Shown here: positions 1 to 12,900 of the stretch, one piece after another
Position numbering within the stretch: position 1 is the stretch's first letter
Layout of the letters: each line of letters starts with the position of its first letter
From: Trichinella spiralis
Lineage: Eukaryota; Nematoda; Enoplea; Trichinellida; Trichinellidae
Assembly (NCBI GenBank): GCA_000181795.3
Contig: CM012953.1
Span: 1,297,545-1,361,544 of the forward strand
DNA length: 64,000 nt
Direction of reading: 5' to 3'
Position numbers and translations under genes: made by a program
Notes under the pieces: model-generated
The model's database searches: none
What the model saw: only the letters and a program-made list of their open reading frames with translations
Told to the model about the DNA's origin: nothing

Positions 1-3000
1 AATACACACCTTTAACAGAATTGAATTATTTTTATAAAACCCACTGAATCATGGGTTTGCCTATTTTCTATGGTTGCTTTACGTTCAACTTTTCCACGGT
101 AAAATGACTAATTTTACTTGAAGTGAACATAAAAAAGCAATTAGTTTTGTTACATTGTTGTGAAAAAGTGGCGAATGCGTCGCTTTGATTATTAAAGCGC
201 AACAGGAGATCGTAAAAAGTGATAAAAATTGCCGGACAATGTGAATACAATCCACTCGTGGGAGAATGCAAAGACCACCATTGAAGACCGGTTCCAATAA
301 AAATGTTCCACTTTGGCCCGAATTCCTTTTTCTTTTCTGAACCATGATTTTTTGGTTACAATTCCGACAAGTAATCAGAGGAAATTAAAAATTTATGCAA
401 ATGTACAATTGTATTACAGATCGAAAAAGAGGATCTGTTGAAAAATAGTAACTTTTTTGAAAGGGTGGAGGGTTATTTTTTTTTGAAACTGAAATATGAA
501 CTGCAAATTCAATGCATTGCTATTTGTCAAGCTGGCAGCAATGACGCGAATACGTGCACCGTAGCAGCAGTTGGCTCATCTCTTGTTGAACGTTGAACGG
601 GGTGCGGAAGAGAAGAGAAACAAGATGCGAGTCGAGTGCCATCACATTCACGGCCGGAATGAAAAGCGGGCGAGGCATTTTCGAAGCCGCTTTCAAGAGG
701 ACCGCCCTTGCCCTGGCCTCAGTATTGCCATCAGCAAACATGAATAACATGTACAGTACACTCTGATTTGAACTGTTCGATTGTTAGCTAATACGAAAAA
801 TACGGTCTGTATCAGTGGATCGAGACCACGCACGAAACATAGGTGAAGTTTACGAAACTTACAGTAAGACTAAGTAAAGCTAGACAACTGGCCAGCTAAT
901 TTTGGCAGCTCAACCGGCTCCGGCTATGCTGAAACAGAGAGTCAGGAAATGAATGAAGCGGAAATTTAAGCGTGTTCTAACAATGTCGCCACTCTTGGAC
1001 CCCGTGAATGTGTCGTTTTTCAAACGCTGTTAAATGATGAAGCGATCAGTGCAGGAGATTGGCAGCTCATCTTTGGCGGTTGATGTCAAACGCCCATGCT
1101 TAATGCAGTTTCAAAACAGCACAGTTGGCTGTTGAATTTGATGATCGATTATCGCCAGCGGTTTGTGTAGATGAGAAGCGTCTGCTATCTTCAACACGCT
1201 TGTTCAGGTGATAGCGATGCCAATCTCGAACCCAAACCCGGCGCCGTCGTGACCAACTGAATTACAATGTCAATGTGTTTTTTCCATAGAATATCCACCG
1301 ACCACACACGTTCATTTTTATAACTTTATTCACAATTATGCAAAAGAACACTTGAATCATTTGTGAAATAAGGCAATTTTAAAATTCCAATAGTTAAGAG
1401 ACCCGATTTGAAACCAAGAATTTAATCACTTGTTAAAAGTAGGTGAACATTTTCAAGCAATGCCAAATCAGGATATCAACAACTACTACTTTTAAAAAAA
1501 ACCAAAAAAATATAAAATTCGAAAGAATTTTATTTTAATGAAAAATGATGCATCAACTTCAGACAACAGTCGGCAACAGAAATTTTTGCAAAAACAAAAC
1601 AACATTTATTTCACGTTGATAATGATAAATAAAAAAGAGAACAATTGAAATAAATCAACTGGTTAATAACGTTGATGTGAAAGGTATTTCATAAACAACA
1701 AAATTAAAAATGTTCAACTTACAGCTCAACTTTAATGTTTTATAATAACACTAATTGTGTGAAATGAAGAGCTTGATATTCATTTTTTTAGCTAATTGAC
1801 AAGCACATTGAAAAAAAATTGGATTAATAAATAATTGCATTTTTGAATGTACATTTGTATTGAATAGTAAGTTTGTAATTAAATACATATTATATTTAAA
1901 ATAAAAATTAAATTTTTGTTTATCTAAGGGACAAAAGAATTTGTTGGAATTGTTAATTGTAAAATGGAGTTGAAGTTCGTGACGCTGTCTGTGACGCAAA
2001 TGAATAGTAAATTCGCTTTGCCGCTGTTCTTCCGGCAGCTTGTCGATGTAGAAAGGTGCGAAAGTGAGGATGTCATAATTTTCAAACACTCACCTGACTG
2101 CTGTGCAATAATCTGCTTTTCTTTGTAACAGATTTTTGATTTCTGTTCTCTTTTTTTCCCATCAATATCCATTTTTTTAATTTTGACAAATAAATAAATA
2201 AGTTGAAATGTTCAACAGAAAAAAATATTCATTTCAGCTTACTGCTGATCATCCAACTACAAGCAAACAAGTGGAGCGAGAAGAAAACGTCAGCTGTAAA
2301 AGCTGGTCGGTGTTGTTTTGCTTGCAACCGCTTTCAAACAGAGAATTCGGCTAGGCTAGTTGAAAATCTGGGAAAAAATTATAAACAAAATTATTAATTC
2401 ATCCTTATTAAATGTACAACAGAAACATACGAATGAAAATCCCTATCCTATGCATTCTGTGATGCAAATCAGAAATATGGATGTTGCACAACAAAATATG
2501 ACGAATGAACTTCTTTTACTTCCAACGCATTTTCACACTTTTGAACTGGTTTTAATTGGATTGCCAAATTTACTTAGCTGAATTTTTCATCGCTTTATAA
2601 ATTGAACATTTTCCAGAGCGGTGCAAAGGAAAAATTTTAATATTCCGGGACAAAGTCATAATAAAGGTGATTGATTATTAATTTAGAAGCACGTTGAATT
2701 CTGCGAACATTACGGCGTGAAAATGAATTTATCATCATCTTGTTGTTGTGCCATCTTTTTTCCACTTGCCTATTTTGGTCCAGAAACAAAGAATCATAAC
2801 CTTACGTAAATAGAAGCGTTCAACATCACCATAATCATCTTTCGTTTTCTTCAATCCTTCACTATTCAGTTGCTTACTTACATTGATTATTCTCTGTGTG
2901 AAAATGCAAACAGCGCGCACATAATACATTCAACTGGACTGTTGTCTGCTTCATGAAACGTAAAAAATTTTTTTTTCTATTTAATATTACTTGTTTATTT

Positions 3001-4145
3001 GTTATTTTATTTTCGAACATACATTACTAAAAAAAATAATGTGCAGTATTTTTTCTCTCTTTTAAATCATAATACACCATATCATAGCTTGTGTTTCAAA
3101 TAATGCTTCTTCACAAATCGACTTTATTTACCTTGTATTATTGCTTTTCCATTGTTTAAAACTGTGAGGTGAGATGGAACTTGAATTGATTTGTTTGAAA
3201 TTGCCATTTGACAAATTAATACTCATTGCTAGTGAAAAAAAATACAAAAACAAGCTACATCTTCAAATAAAGCAAAGTGATATAGAAAAAAAATTGGCAA
3301 AACATTTCCTTTTTCATCAAAAATTTCCACTGCATATTTTCCTCCTACTCATTGCAATTTTATTTATAATTTTGTTTGAAAATATTTTAAAATTTACCAT
3401 AAGAATTTGTTTATTTTTAAAAAAGAATAAAAAGTAGCAAGTAAATTTTGAAATAGAAAATAATATTCTACGCCAATTGTTGCCGATATGTTTGTTCTCA
3501 CTGCGTGGCACCAATTCTCCAGGCTGTGGCAATGTTTTCAAGGAAAAAGGTGTGAATTTGGCGATCGCCGATGATTGAATGCCATGTCAAAAGGCGACGA
3601 TGAACGTAAACTGCAAGCCGACCGGAAGCTGTGAAATGGTGGCTTGATGAAAAAAAAACTGAAGCATAAAAAAACCCAGCAACTCTCATGTCTTTTATTT
3701 TGGAAAAAATAGTTCAGTCTATTATTTATTGTCATTATTTTCTACGTTATATGTCAAAGTGATAAACAAAAACACTGGAAAGCAAATAGAAATTAAGCAC
3801 AACGGTTCAGTTAAATTATTATATTACACATGTGCACAAGTGGCCGGGCAAAGACATTCATTCATTCACATATCAAAGTACTAGAATTTGAGAGACAAAA
3901 TAACTGAGTAAGAAAAGAGGTTTGAGAGGAGGCTACCGACGTGGGCGGCCAGCTTCAAGTCAAATTTTCCAACTGTGGGAACGAAGTCAGGCCGGGGTCA
4001 ACAACGGTCAAGAGTAGTCGGCCACGTCAAAAGCGGCTTCTGCCAAGCCCCAAGTTTGTTAAGCGAAATCTTTCGGCGACCTGTTTGCATACACTTGCTG
4101 TGCAGCGATCAACCTGTCGCCGCCGCTTTAAGCTGCTTTCTTCTG
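1..4145. other. Noncoding DNA downstream of the T-box gene
   Basis: No convincing exon was seen on either strand; open frames are short and lack recognisable motifs. Most of the stretch is AT-rich, with GC-richer patches at about 500-740, 880-1260 and 3480-3640. The part nearest 4145 should contain the 3' UTR of the minus-strand T-box gene. The GC-richer patches could be regulatory elements or old gene fragments; the sequence alone does not decide. Confidence 0.5.
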
Positions 4146-6537
4146 TCAATCTTTGCGTATCAAGTTGCACACATCCAGCGCCGAGCCGGCGGTCAGCGGC
4201 CCTGAAACGGCGCCGGTTGTGGGAGGCGATGACACTTGGCCAGCGGCAGCCGCGCTTGCTTTTCCACTTGCAGCGCCGATTATGCCATTGGCGTTGTTAT
4301 TTATCCCACCACTTTGTTGAATTGAAGCAACTGGCACTAAACGCTGCTGGGGGCTCAGAAACGATCCACCTAACGTTGACGTGCCACTACCAGTCAGTGT
4401 TGTCGGTCCAGCAAACTGGGCAAAGCAGCCGAACGGCGCTTGTCGGCTTGCGGCTAATGAAGCCATTTGTGCATTCAATAATAGATCCTTTTGTAAAGCT
4501 GGATTGTAAAACGCACTCAAAAATGATGACGACGGTTCGGCTAAGCCGGCAGCAAGAAACGGGCTTACAGTTGGAGACCCTAGGCCAAAAGACAGAGATG
4601 GTCTGGTTGGGTTGAAATTTTGCATCAAATTTGAATGAAAAAAAGCCGCCATAAGTGGATACTGTGCAGCCGCAGCTACCATCGATGCGGATGCATTTGG
4701 TACACTTGTGGCCGGGCCGAACACTGGCTGTATAGCGACGTTCGGTAAAGCAACGGAGCTGCTGCTCTCTTTGTTTGCTGCTTGGAAAGTTGTACTGGCT
4801 AATTGCTTCATTTCGTCACCAGCTTTTGCTTTCACCTCTGATGAATCAGTGTCCTCTTTTCGCCTCTCGGACAGCTGATTGTGGTCAATACGAGCCTGTT
4901 TTGCTGACACTCTGGAATCGCTTGATTTAGCGCCTGTACTGCGATGCTCTGTATATTAAAAAACAAAACAAAATAAACAATAAACTTTTCATTAACACAT
5001 ACGTAACATAGCAAACATATCGAGAGTAAAAGCAAAAAAATAGCAATATAAAAAAATGCTTTAAAAATGTTTACCTTCTTCGTCATCATCTTCTTCATCG
5101 TCTTCATCAGATGAAGTAGACGAGTCGTTCGGATGATGGCGCTTCAGTGAAGAAGCACGGCGTATTTCGTCTGCTTCACCGCCGGCGTCACTATCAACGC
5201 TAGCTTTGGTCGCGCTGGCATGACTGCACAAAGGCGACTCGGCGCCGGTTGATGTCGTCGTTATTTCACCCATGCAAGCTGCCGAATCGGCCTTGAAAGT
5301 AGCAAAACGTCTACAATAATGCGAGGATTATTATCGTTTGATTTATTTTTATTGTCATTTAATAATTACTTTTTCTCCCGCTTTCCAGCTCCAGTGTCAC
5401 GGAAGCCTTTAGCGAACGGGTTGTTGTCGATTTTCAGTTGAGTAATCTGCAAATTCAAGCAAAGAACAATGAACATGCTTGTAACACATGCTTGGGCATG
5501 CATGCGCGTCAAATTTTATTTTGTCTGCGCTTTCAGAATCTCACCTTTTCATTCTGGTAGGCCGTGACTGCAATGAATTCGGTCTCTTTAAACACAAACG
5601 TGCGGAACGTCGAATACGGCAATTTAAGAATGTCATTGGCTCGAACGACGTGAAACCGGGGCTGATATTTGTGCATCGAGTTCAGTATTGTCTGCAAGCG
5701 TCAAATCAAAGGTGTGTAAAGAAATAACAGATTGCAAGGAAAACAAAGCACTTACAAAGCCGTGTTTGTCAGAGATGTTGTTAGTCAACTTGAGCTTATG
5801 GAATGAGATCACCTTTTGCATCCATTGTTCACCGCTGGCGGGTGAGTCCGGATGAATATACATGCGTTTGGGCATTTCTGGGTCCGCTTTGCCGGCAACA
5901 ATCCAACGTGAATTGTGAAATTTGTATCTACAATCATCAGCGGGCACCACGTCCATCAATAAAATGTATTTTGCTCGTTTATCCAATCCATTCAAGCGCA
6001 CCTTAAATGCAGGAAACATTCGCCTGAAAAAAATTTAAATTGATGAAAAGAAAGTATTTATTGATTTTTTGTTTACCTTCCGCTTTTTGTAATCACCATT
6101 TCTGTACCAAGGACATGAAATTCGTCCCAAAGTTCCCTTGATTCAAGTTCAACTTTTGGATCATCTACTAAATTGTCCGTCTGCTCATCAACACTGCCGG
6201 CCGTCGAAGGCAAAGTGTTGCACCCGTGAGCAGCGTTCAATAGTTCTTCGGATACGCCGGTTCCGAATCGTGGCAGTAAGTTGGTGTGCATTGACGTTCC
6301 GAGTTGCGGTGCAGTAGGGACCAGTGATGACAATGAATGCAAATAGCTGCTGGCAGGAGTAACGAACGTGGGCGGCAAAAAGCCAGCGGCAGCTAAATCT
6401 GGCCGACCGATCAAAAATGGATTGAACGACATCGTTGCTTGGCTGTTAGCGTACATCGAAGGCAATGGTGTAAAAGTGGAAGCAATTTTTTCCAATGATG
6501 ATGAATCACAACAGTCGACCAGGTCGAACTTCATCAC
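4146..6537 (-). CDS. Tbx2/3: T-box transcription factor, Tbx2/Tbx3 (optomotor-blind) subfamily
   Basis: Nuclear DNA-binding factor; Tbx2/3 proteins mainly repress transcription in developmental patterning. Six exons join in frame to 663 aa: 6537-6077, 6023-5756, 5691-5545, 5446-5370, 5310-5075 and 4948-4146. The T-box spans about residues 125-317 and carries subfamily-typical blocks such as [30 protein letters not shown] and [18 protein letters not shown]. The N-terminal motif [11 protein letters not shown] (from residue 36) resembles the conserved N-terminus of vertebrate Tbx2/3. After the T-box comes an acidic Ser/Asp/Glu stretch (exon 5), then an Ala/Ser/Pro-rich tail typical of the repression region. 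The first ATG of exon 1 was taken as start; starts at residues 2, 28 or 36 are possible. Length is close to human TBX2/TBX3 (about 710-740 aa). Subfamily assignment is firm; Tbx2 versus Tbx3 does not apply to an invertebrate single copy. Confidence 0.95.
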
Positions 6538-6559
6538 AATTTCCTCAGTGACTTGTGTA

Positions 6560-6870
6560 GCCGGTCAGCGCGACGCATACTGCTGCCAAATGCACTGGAA
6601 CACTGTTGCCGTAAAGAGCTGCTGAATTTGACACCTACAAAGACGTATTTGCTCGATGCTGCAACAAACGCCTCGCGTTTCTTGTCAACGCGAACACCAT
6701 TGGCGTGTCGCCTCAGCACTTGCTTAAACAGCCAATCAGAATCGGCGGAGGCGGGACGCGTCAGCAGTTGATTGGCGTGCGGCGGTTAACACGGACAATA
6801 ATTTACCAGCGTGTCAATGGCGACGACAAGCGGGCGGGCGGCCGCCGTTCAAAATCCACTTGCGGCTACC
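6560..6870 (-). promoter_or_regulatory. Probable core promoter and 5' UTR of the Tbx2/3 gene
   Basis: This is a GC-rich block just upstream of the T-box start codon in otherwise AT-rich DNA. It contains a CCAAT box on the plus strand (6732-6736), an inverted CCAAT box (ATTGG, 6771-6775), a GC-box-like GGAGGCGGGA (6748-6757) and a GCGGGCGGGCGGCC run near 6830-6843. Paired CCAAT and GC boxes are common in TATA-less animal promoters. No transcription start can be fixed from sequence alone. Confidence 0.5.
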
Positions 6871-6950
6871 CAATTAAAACTGCGTTACAGTAATTCAGTC
6901 AGTTTTTGTTCCCAAGACAATTGGATGTTTTATTTCCTTTTTTTACAATA

Positions 6951-6969
6951 GACACTGACCGTCAGTGTC
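6951..6969. repeat. 19-bp palindrome upstream of the T-box gene
   Basis: The bases GACACTGACCGTCAGTGTC form two 9-bp arms that are perfect reverse complements around one central base. It lies about 80 bp beyond the GC-rich promoter block. It could bind a dimeric factor or be chance. Confidence 0.4.
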
Positions 6970-9900
6970 AGGTTGCGTCAGTTAATCTTTATTTATTTAT
7001 TTTATTCTATTCGATATTCTTCTTCATCGTTTAATTACTCAGTGCCACTAGTGGCCTTGTGGTGAATTAATGGAAAAATGGATGAAAGGCACAGGATTTG
7101 AGAACTAACACCGTTCTAACCCAAAGACCGGTTCTCTTTCTGGGTGCCAGTTTTCTGATCACTTGCGTGTCTTTCAGGCTTGCTAGCCAGCCCTGAAGAG
7201 GTAGAGAAACAGAGATGCGCACAAAGTTGACAAAATCAATCTGGACACTGGTCTGATGTGCAACTAACTCTCTTTTACCAACCGGCTACGATTAATTGCA
7301 ACAAAGCATCAGTTGGTATGATTGTTGCGGGTGACTTTTTTCTTCTCTTCCCACAATATGCAGAAACTACAAAATGACGAGCTGTTCAGAAAATAAAAAA
7401 TACTGACCACGTGAAAAGATTACTACTACTAACTTGACATTAGCTATGATGACAATGTGTACTTTGAAAGCAAGCAAAATAAAAACATGTTTGAAATTAG
7501 AATAACAGAATGATTTATCATCAGCAAGTTTACAATTGAAAAGATGATCAGCGGATTAATTTGATGTTTTCACTTCAGTTATTTATTATTCAGTCGAAGT
7601 GAAAATTAATTACGAAAGTGGATGTGATTGTTTCAAATGATAATCATGACGGTACTTTTCAATAAACTTGCTTAAAAGCAGATGCTGCATATAAGTATTT
7701 ATTGTATAAATATATCTTTTTTGTCATTATTTTTTCTTCACATCAGCTTTGTATTAATATTTGCGTAGCTAACGTACAGCAAGCAAATCATCAATACTAT
7801 ATACAAAAAAGCTACATGCTATTATTGCATTAATAAATTCTTTACGTGCAAAGAGGGCTGGCTATTCATTTCATAAAAAAGAAAAATAGATTTTATACTT
7901 CTGTTTTTTATTGAATTATTTTTTTATGAATTCTATTATATTTTTTATTAAAATTGTAAATAAATGTATTTTTGGTTTCAAAAAATTGAATATATTTGAG
8001 CAAGTTTCGAAGTAGCATTTATTTATTTTTAGCATTTCAAAGGCTAGAAAAAAGGCAGCTTGGATTTTCTAAAGCCAAACCGCGATTTACTTTCCTGATT
8101 ATCATGGTTTGCTTTTGCCTAGATCAACCTAATTTTTATTGCAAATAATAAAAAGTGAAAAACAGACATCCGGATCAAAGTCGCTTCCAGCACTGGTAAG
8201 CCAATGTCAATAGCTTAGCCAAACTTATTGTGTCATCATGTGACGGCAAGTGATTTTGTTCTTCAAAACTTTTCAAAGAAACAAAACAACGTGCAATTGA
8301 TTTTGCAATAGCGTTTTATGACCTTTCATTAGCATTTAAATCACTATAAAGTCCGTAAAATGTTGTACCTACGTAATTATGTGTACATGTTATAAATTTA
8401 AGATTATCACTAAAGTGCTTGAGGTGAATTTATGCAATTCAAATTTCTACAAAGTTCACACGATCCATATCGCATATTTTTAAATGAAATCTCTTACATT
8501 CTAATTTGTTTTAGTCAAAATGAAAACAATAAAATGAATATAATGGGAACAACTGAATTGTTGCTGTTACGCCTCCCTTTTATTTAATTGTCAACATTAT
8601 GCATTCAGATTGATACACACAATCTGTCAGTTTATAATAATAATAATAATAATTTATGCTGTTACAGTTATTATTATTAGCTGCAATAAACAAAGAACAG
8701 TGCCAGTTTTGCCGTGTATATTTTTTCAACTGTCATATTCATTAGCTTGCATACTTTTGAAATTCAAATAGATTTCGCTTGTTACGTGAATTTCATATTT
8801 AAATGAAAGGCTCTTTAAAAGAGAAATGTAGTTTTTGGCAAAAAAAATTTTCAACATCAAAACGATCAAACTGAAAGTTACACCTTTCAGACAGCACATG
8901 TTTATGTGTTCACGAAGCAATTTTTCTTCGTTAACAACATGGCAGAAAGTAGTTTCTCTGAATTGGTTCATTTAAATTATTTTTTCTCTACTTTTCAGCT
9001 CTTTTAGTCTTATTTTTTCAATATTACATTTATAATTTATGAACTTTTTTATCTTGAAGCTCAAAGACGATTTTACAATATTAAACAATATACAAATACT
9101 TTCTTAATTGGCTTAATTAATGCGAATAAAAATTATAGTTTAGATTTCGGCTGATAAATGCAGCACGCTTTGCGATGGAAGTTGTCAGGAAAACTGAAGG
9201 CTGCCTGCAGTTGTATACGCTTAATTTTAGAAAACAACTTGAAATAGCTTTTTTATTCAAAATTAAAACTGCCTTTATCAGCAATTTGAAAATATTAAAT
9301 ATTTTAAACATGTGTATTTAAGTCTGTTGTAAATTTACCTAAGAATGTCAGAGAAAAAATAGTATTGGAAAGTATTTGATTTTAAAAGTTTGCTTTGATT
9401 TTGATTTGATAAAACAACAAGCTTACAGTTGTGCATTCGCTCAGAATGTTCAGACATTAACAGCTCTTTTTGCTTGCTTTTTTGAATGGTTTTATGTTGT
9501 GAACAAACGAAAAAAAATTTTCCGTTCTATTCATTGTGCAGTTTATTGCATCTGTCTCTCTTCATTTAAGCATTGCAAATAAAGCTGAAAATACAGGTGC
9601 AATTGTTTCCTGTTTTTATTGCTGTAACGTTTCCAGCAGGCATTTTATTAGAAAAAACATGTTTACAAATTTATTATTGATTATTTTCCTTCATAACAGC
9701 ATGCTTAATCGCAAATATTACAATATTTTATACGTGAAACTGATTACTTTCAATCAGACTATTCAATTTATAAATTTATTAAATTAATTGTCTTATGGAT
9801 AGAAGAGAAAAAATATTGAAATATTTTTTATCAAATCAGTGGCTAAGTGGCTCTATTATTGACGGTGGCTATGATCGATTAGGGGGTGGATAGTCAAATC

Positions 9901-12900
9901 GGATGATATTAGCTATGGAAAAAGATTAGATTATTTGCCGACTGGACCAAATTGTTTGCATGGGCGGCGGTTTGGTCACCTGCGGAGCTTTGCTTTTCTG
10001 AGGTCAGCGTTCCGCGTGGCCGACGCTTGACCATCAGCCTCAGCGCAATCCCTTCGTGATTTCCACCAACGGTCAAATGGCCAGCGCCTGCCAGATAGCC
10101 GATCGGCCTTTCAAACAATAGAGGAGGAGCGACTGACCATTTAACGTTTGCCGTAAAAGCAGAGCGGTGTCGACGACACTGTCAAAAATCGACAGCATCG
10201 GCGCCAAGGTGGTGACCCAAGGAAGCGGATTACAACGCAAAGGATCCGATTACAGCGTTCGATGGTCGTTGTCCACCCGTCGAGTCAATTGACCGTAGAC
10301 AATCTGTGTCCGGCGCCCTCAAGGGCAGATTAATTACTTCCATCGGTCACTCTTCCCTTTTCTACCTCTTTTCCGCCTTTTATACTTTCGCGGCTCAACC
10401 GTCAAAAGTACCAAAAACGGCGCCTTCTCATATACAGTGGACATGTGAGAAAAGGCCCGATTGACCAATAGTTGGACTGGTCAAGCAGGTGCGCATGGTA
10501 CGAGTTCAAATTGTCAATTTTCAAACTTCTGACCACCGGCAGATAACTGGCCTCTTTGATCCTCTTGATAAGATTTGCAAGCGGAAACAGTGCATTCAAT
10601 TCAACCGTCCACTTGGAAACATTGTAAAACTGTTCACTTCATGCATCCTTGAATTTCTGCTTAATAATACTCATTGTCACAACAATAACCACATTTAATA
10701 ATGAAACAAATGCTTGTAAAAACTGCACTAATACCTCTGAAAAATGATTGCATATTTTTGAAACTCTGGAAAAGACAAACAATTACAGCAATTAATTTTG
10801 ATCAATTTAAATAAAATCAATTGCTTCACGTTATTAAATGCTTGCAAAAAGTAATTTAATAAAGTAATTCATGAAGTGAATTCTGTTTTAGCATAAAAAA
10901 ACAATTTTTATTGCAATCTTTTTAAAGCGATACATTCTAAAGAAATCAATTTTCCGCGAATATCATTAAAATCTACGGTATAAATCGGGATTTTTTTTAA
11001 TTTAGCGTTTTGAACTTCATGAAATATGCAAAATAGTGTATTGCCAGTTTTTTGGTTTCTTCTCATTTTATTGAAAATCAAAATTTCGAATAGAAAAAAT
11101 GATTTAAGCAAATATCAGATTCAATTCTAAATACTCTGCAGGTTGTTTTGGTTGATTAGAAATTGACCATCCATTTGGCTTATTGATAAGGGGGCGTCGG
11201 TGTCATTTACTAAGAATTGTAATCGTTCAATCACTTTAAACGCTTTTAACATTTTTATAAATAATTGCATAATTTTGATTCTATTGAAAATTAAGGCTTC
11301 TTCTTAAACGAAATTCAGCACACTCCACTGTTTGCACTTAGCTGAAGGTCGTCTGGCAATGATTAACAATTATTAAAATTTGGAAAATCAGTTATTTCAA
11401 TTTCTTATTCAAAGAAAATGTTTTACCAAAAAATTTTCAGAGATGCAGTGCGCAGTTCTGATTACTTCTGAATAAAAAGTATATTTTTGTTTAAAAAATT
11501 TCCAGCAAGTTATGCACAAATATGAAATATCTTTTACTCTTGAAAGATGAAAAAGTAAAAGCTTGAAAATATTAATGCGTTAAAAAAATAGAAGATTGTA
11601 TCAAAAGTAAAGTAGAAGGCATTGTTTAATAAACAAAGTTCAATAGCCGTGTTTGCGAGAAGTGAAATCAATTTAATCTACCGTAAGCATGCAAGAGGAA
11701 GCTTAGCATTTGCTGTTACCACAATAATAACGGACAAAGAAGTAAAATATTGCTGCTATTATTATCTGCTGTGTATTTTCACCAGTCATTGTTGTTCAAC
11801 TTTTGACAGCTATGGAAAAGTTCTAATCTGACCAAGTGGAATGAAAGTACGCTTGTTTCAAATTCGTCTCTAGGATTTTCAAATATTATTTCACCTATTC
11901 TATAGGCTAGCAACATGATTACGTCACTCGTTGAAAGATTCATATGTTTATGTTTTACTTTTTAACAATTTTGCATTATTCCTTTAGTTAAGAAATATCC
12001 GAAGTTGCATTGTTTTACAGTAGTACTTACTAGAAATAACAGTACTCAAATTTAGATGCCGAATGTCCAGAATAATGTGAGCTTAATTTAAAAGCAGTTC
12101 ATTTGTTCTATGCAAGTGCCTTTCTTATTTTAGAATCACTCTTATTTACACGCAAAAATAAAAACTTTTCAACTGACTTCCTGATAAATAGACTGGATAA
12201 GTAAAAACTAAGAAGCTGAAATGTGATAATAATAGTAGTAGCTAAAAGAAGTTGCTTAAACTTGCATTTGTACGCAATGTTAATATTCTTATTACTCATA
12301 CTGATGTTAAAGAAAACTAAAAATAGTAAATAGTTCTTTGGAAATTAATTTCATACTGAAATTTCAAATAAATGTAATTTGTAAACATATTATTTGCATA
12401 ATACAATAAATATCAAAATTCATGCAAAGATTTGCAATAAAAATATTTTCATAAAATAGCTCTCTTTCATTGCAAATTGATATATTTTTTTCTTGAAAAA
12501 ATATAAAATGTATACCAGCTTTTTTTACTCACCTTGCATGAATGAAAGATAAAAGCATTAAGCGAAATTCCATAAAAGAAATGTCACTCACTTTAGGTAT
12601 AAAGGTTAGCAAATCTTATTTCAATAATTGCAGTTTATTAAATTGAATTTTTATTCAAAAGAAGAAAAAAGAAATTTCTTTCGTTTCTTTAAATTTCATG
12701 CAAGATTTTTCAGCCTGCAAAAGAATATTTATCATTGCTTGAAATGATAAAATCACTCAACTTTGGGTAATCAACTTTTTAACGCTTGTTGAAATGAATT
12801 CCTTGAAGTGATCATATCAGATTATCAGTTGCGTTTAAATAATTGCTTTACTAGATTCATTTGTTATATTTTTTACTTTCAATCAGATGAATAGAATGAA

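Noticed and set aside
3941-4615. 224-codon plus-strand frame
   Set aside because: It lies antisense to the last T-box exon, has no recognisable motif and is explained by the composition of that exon.
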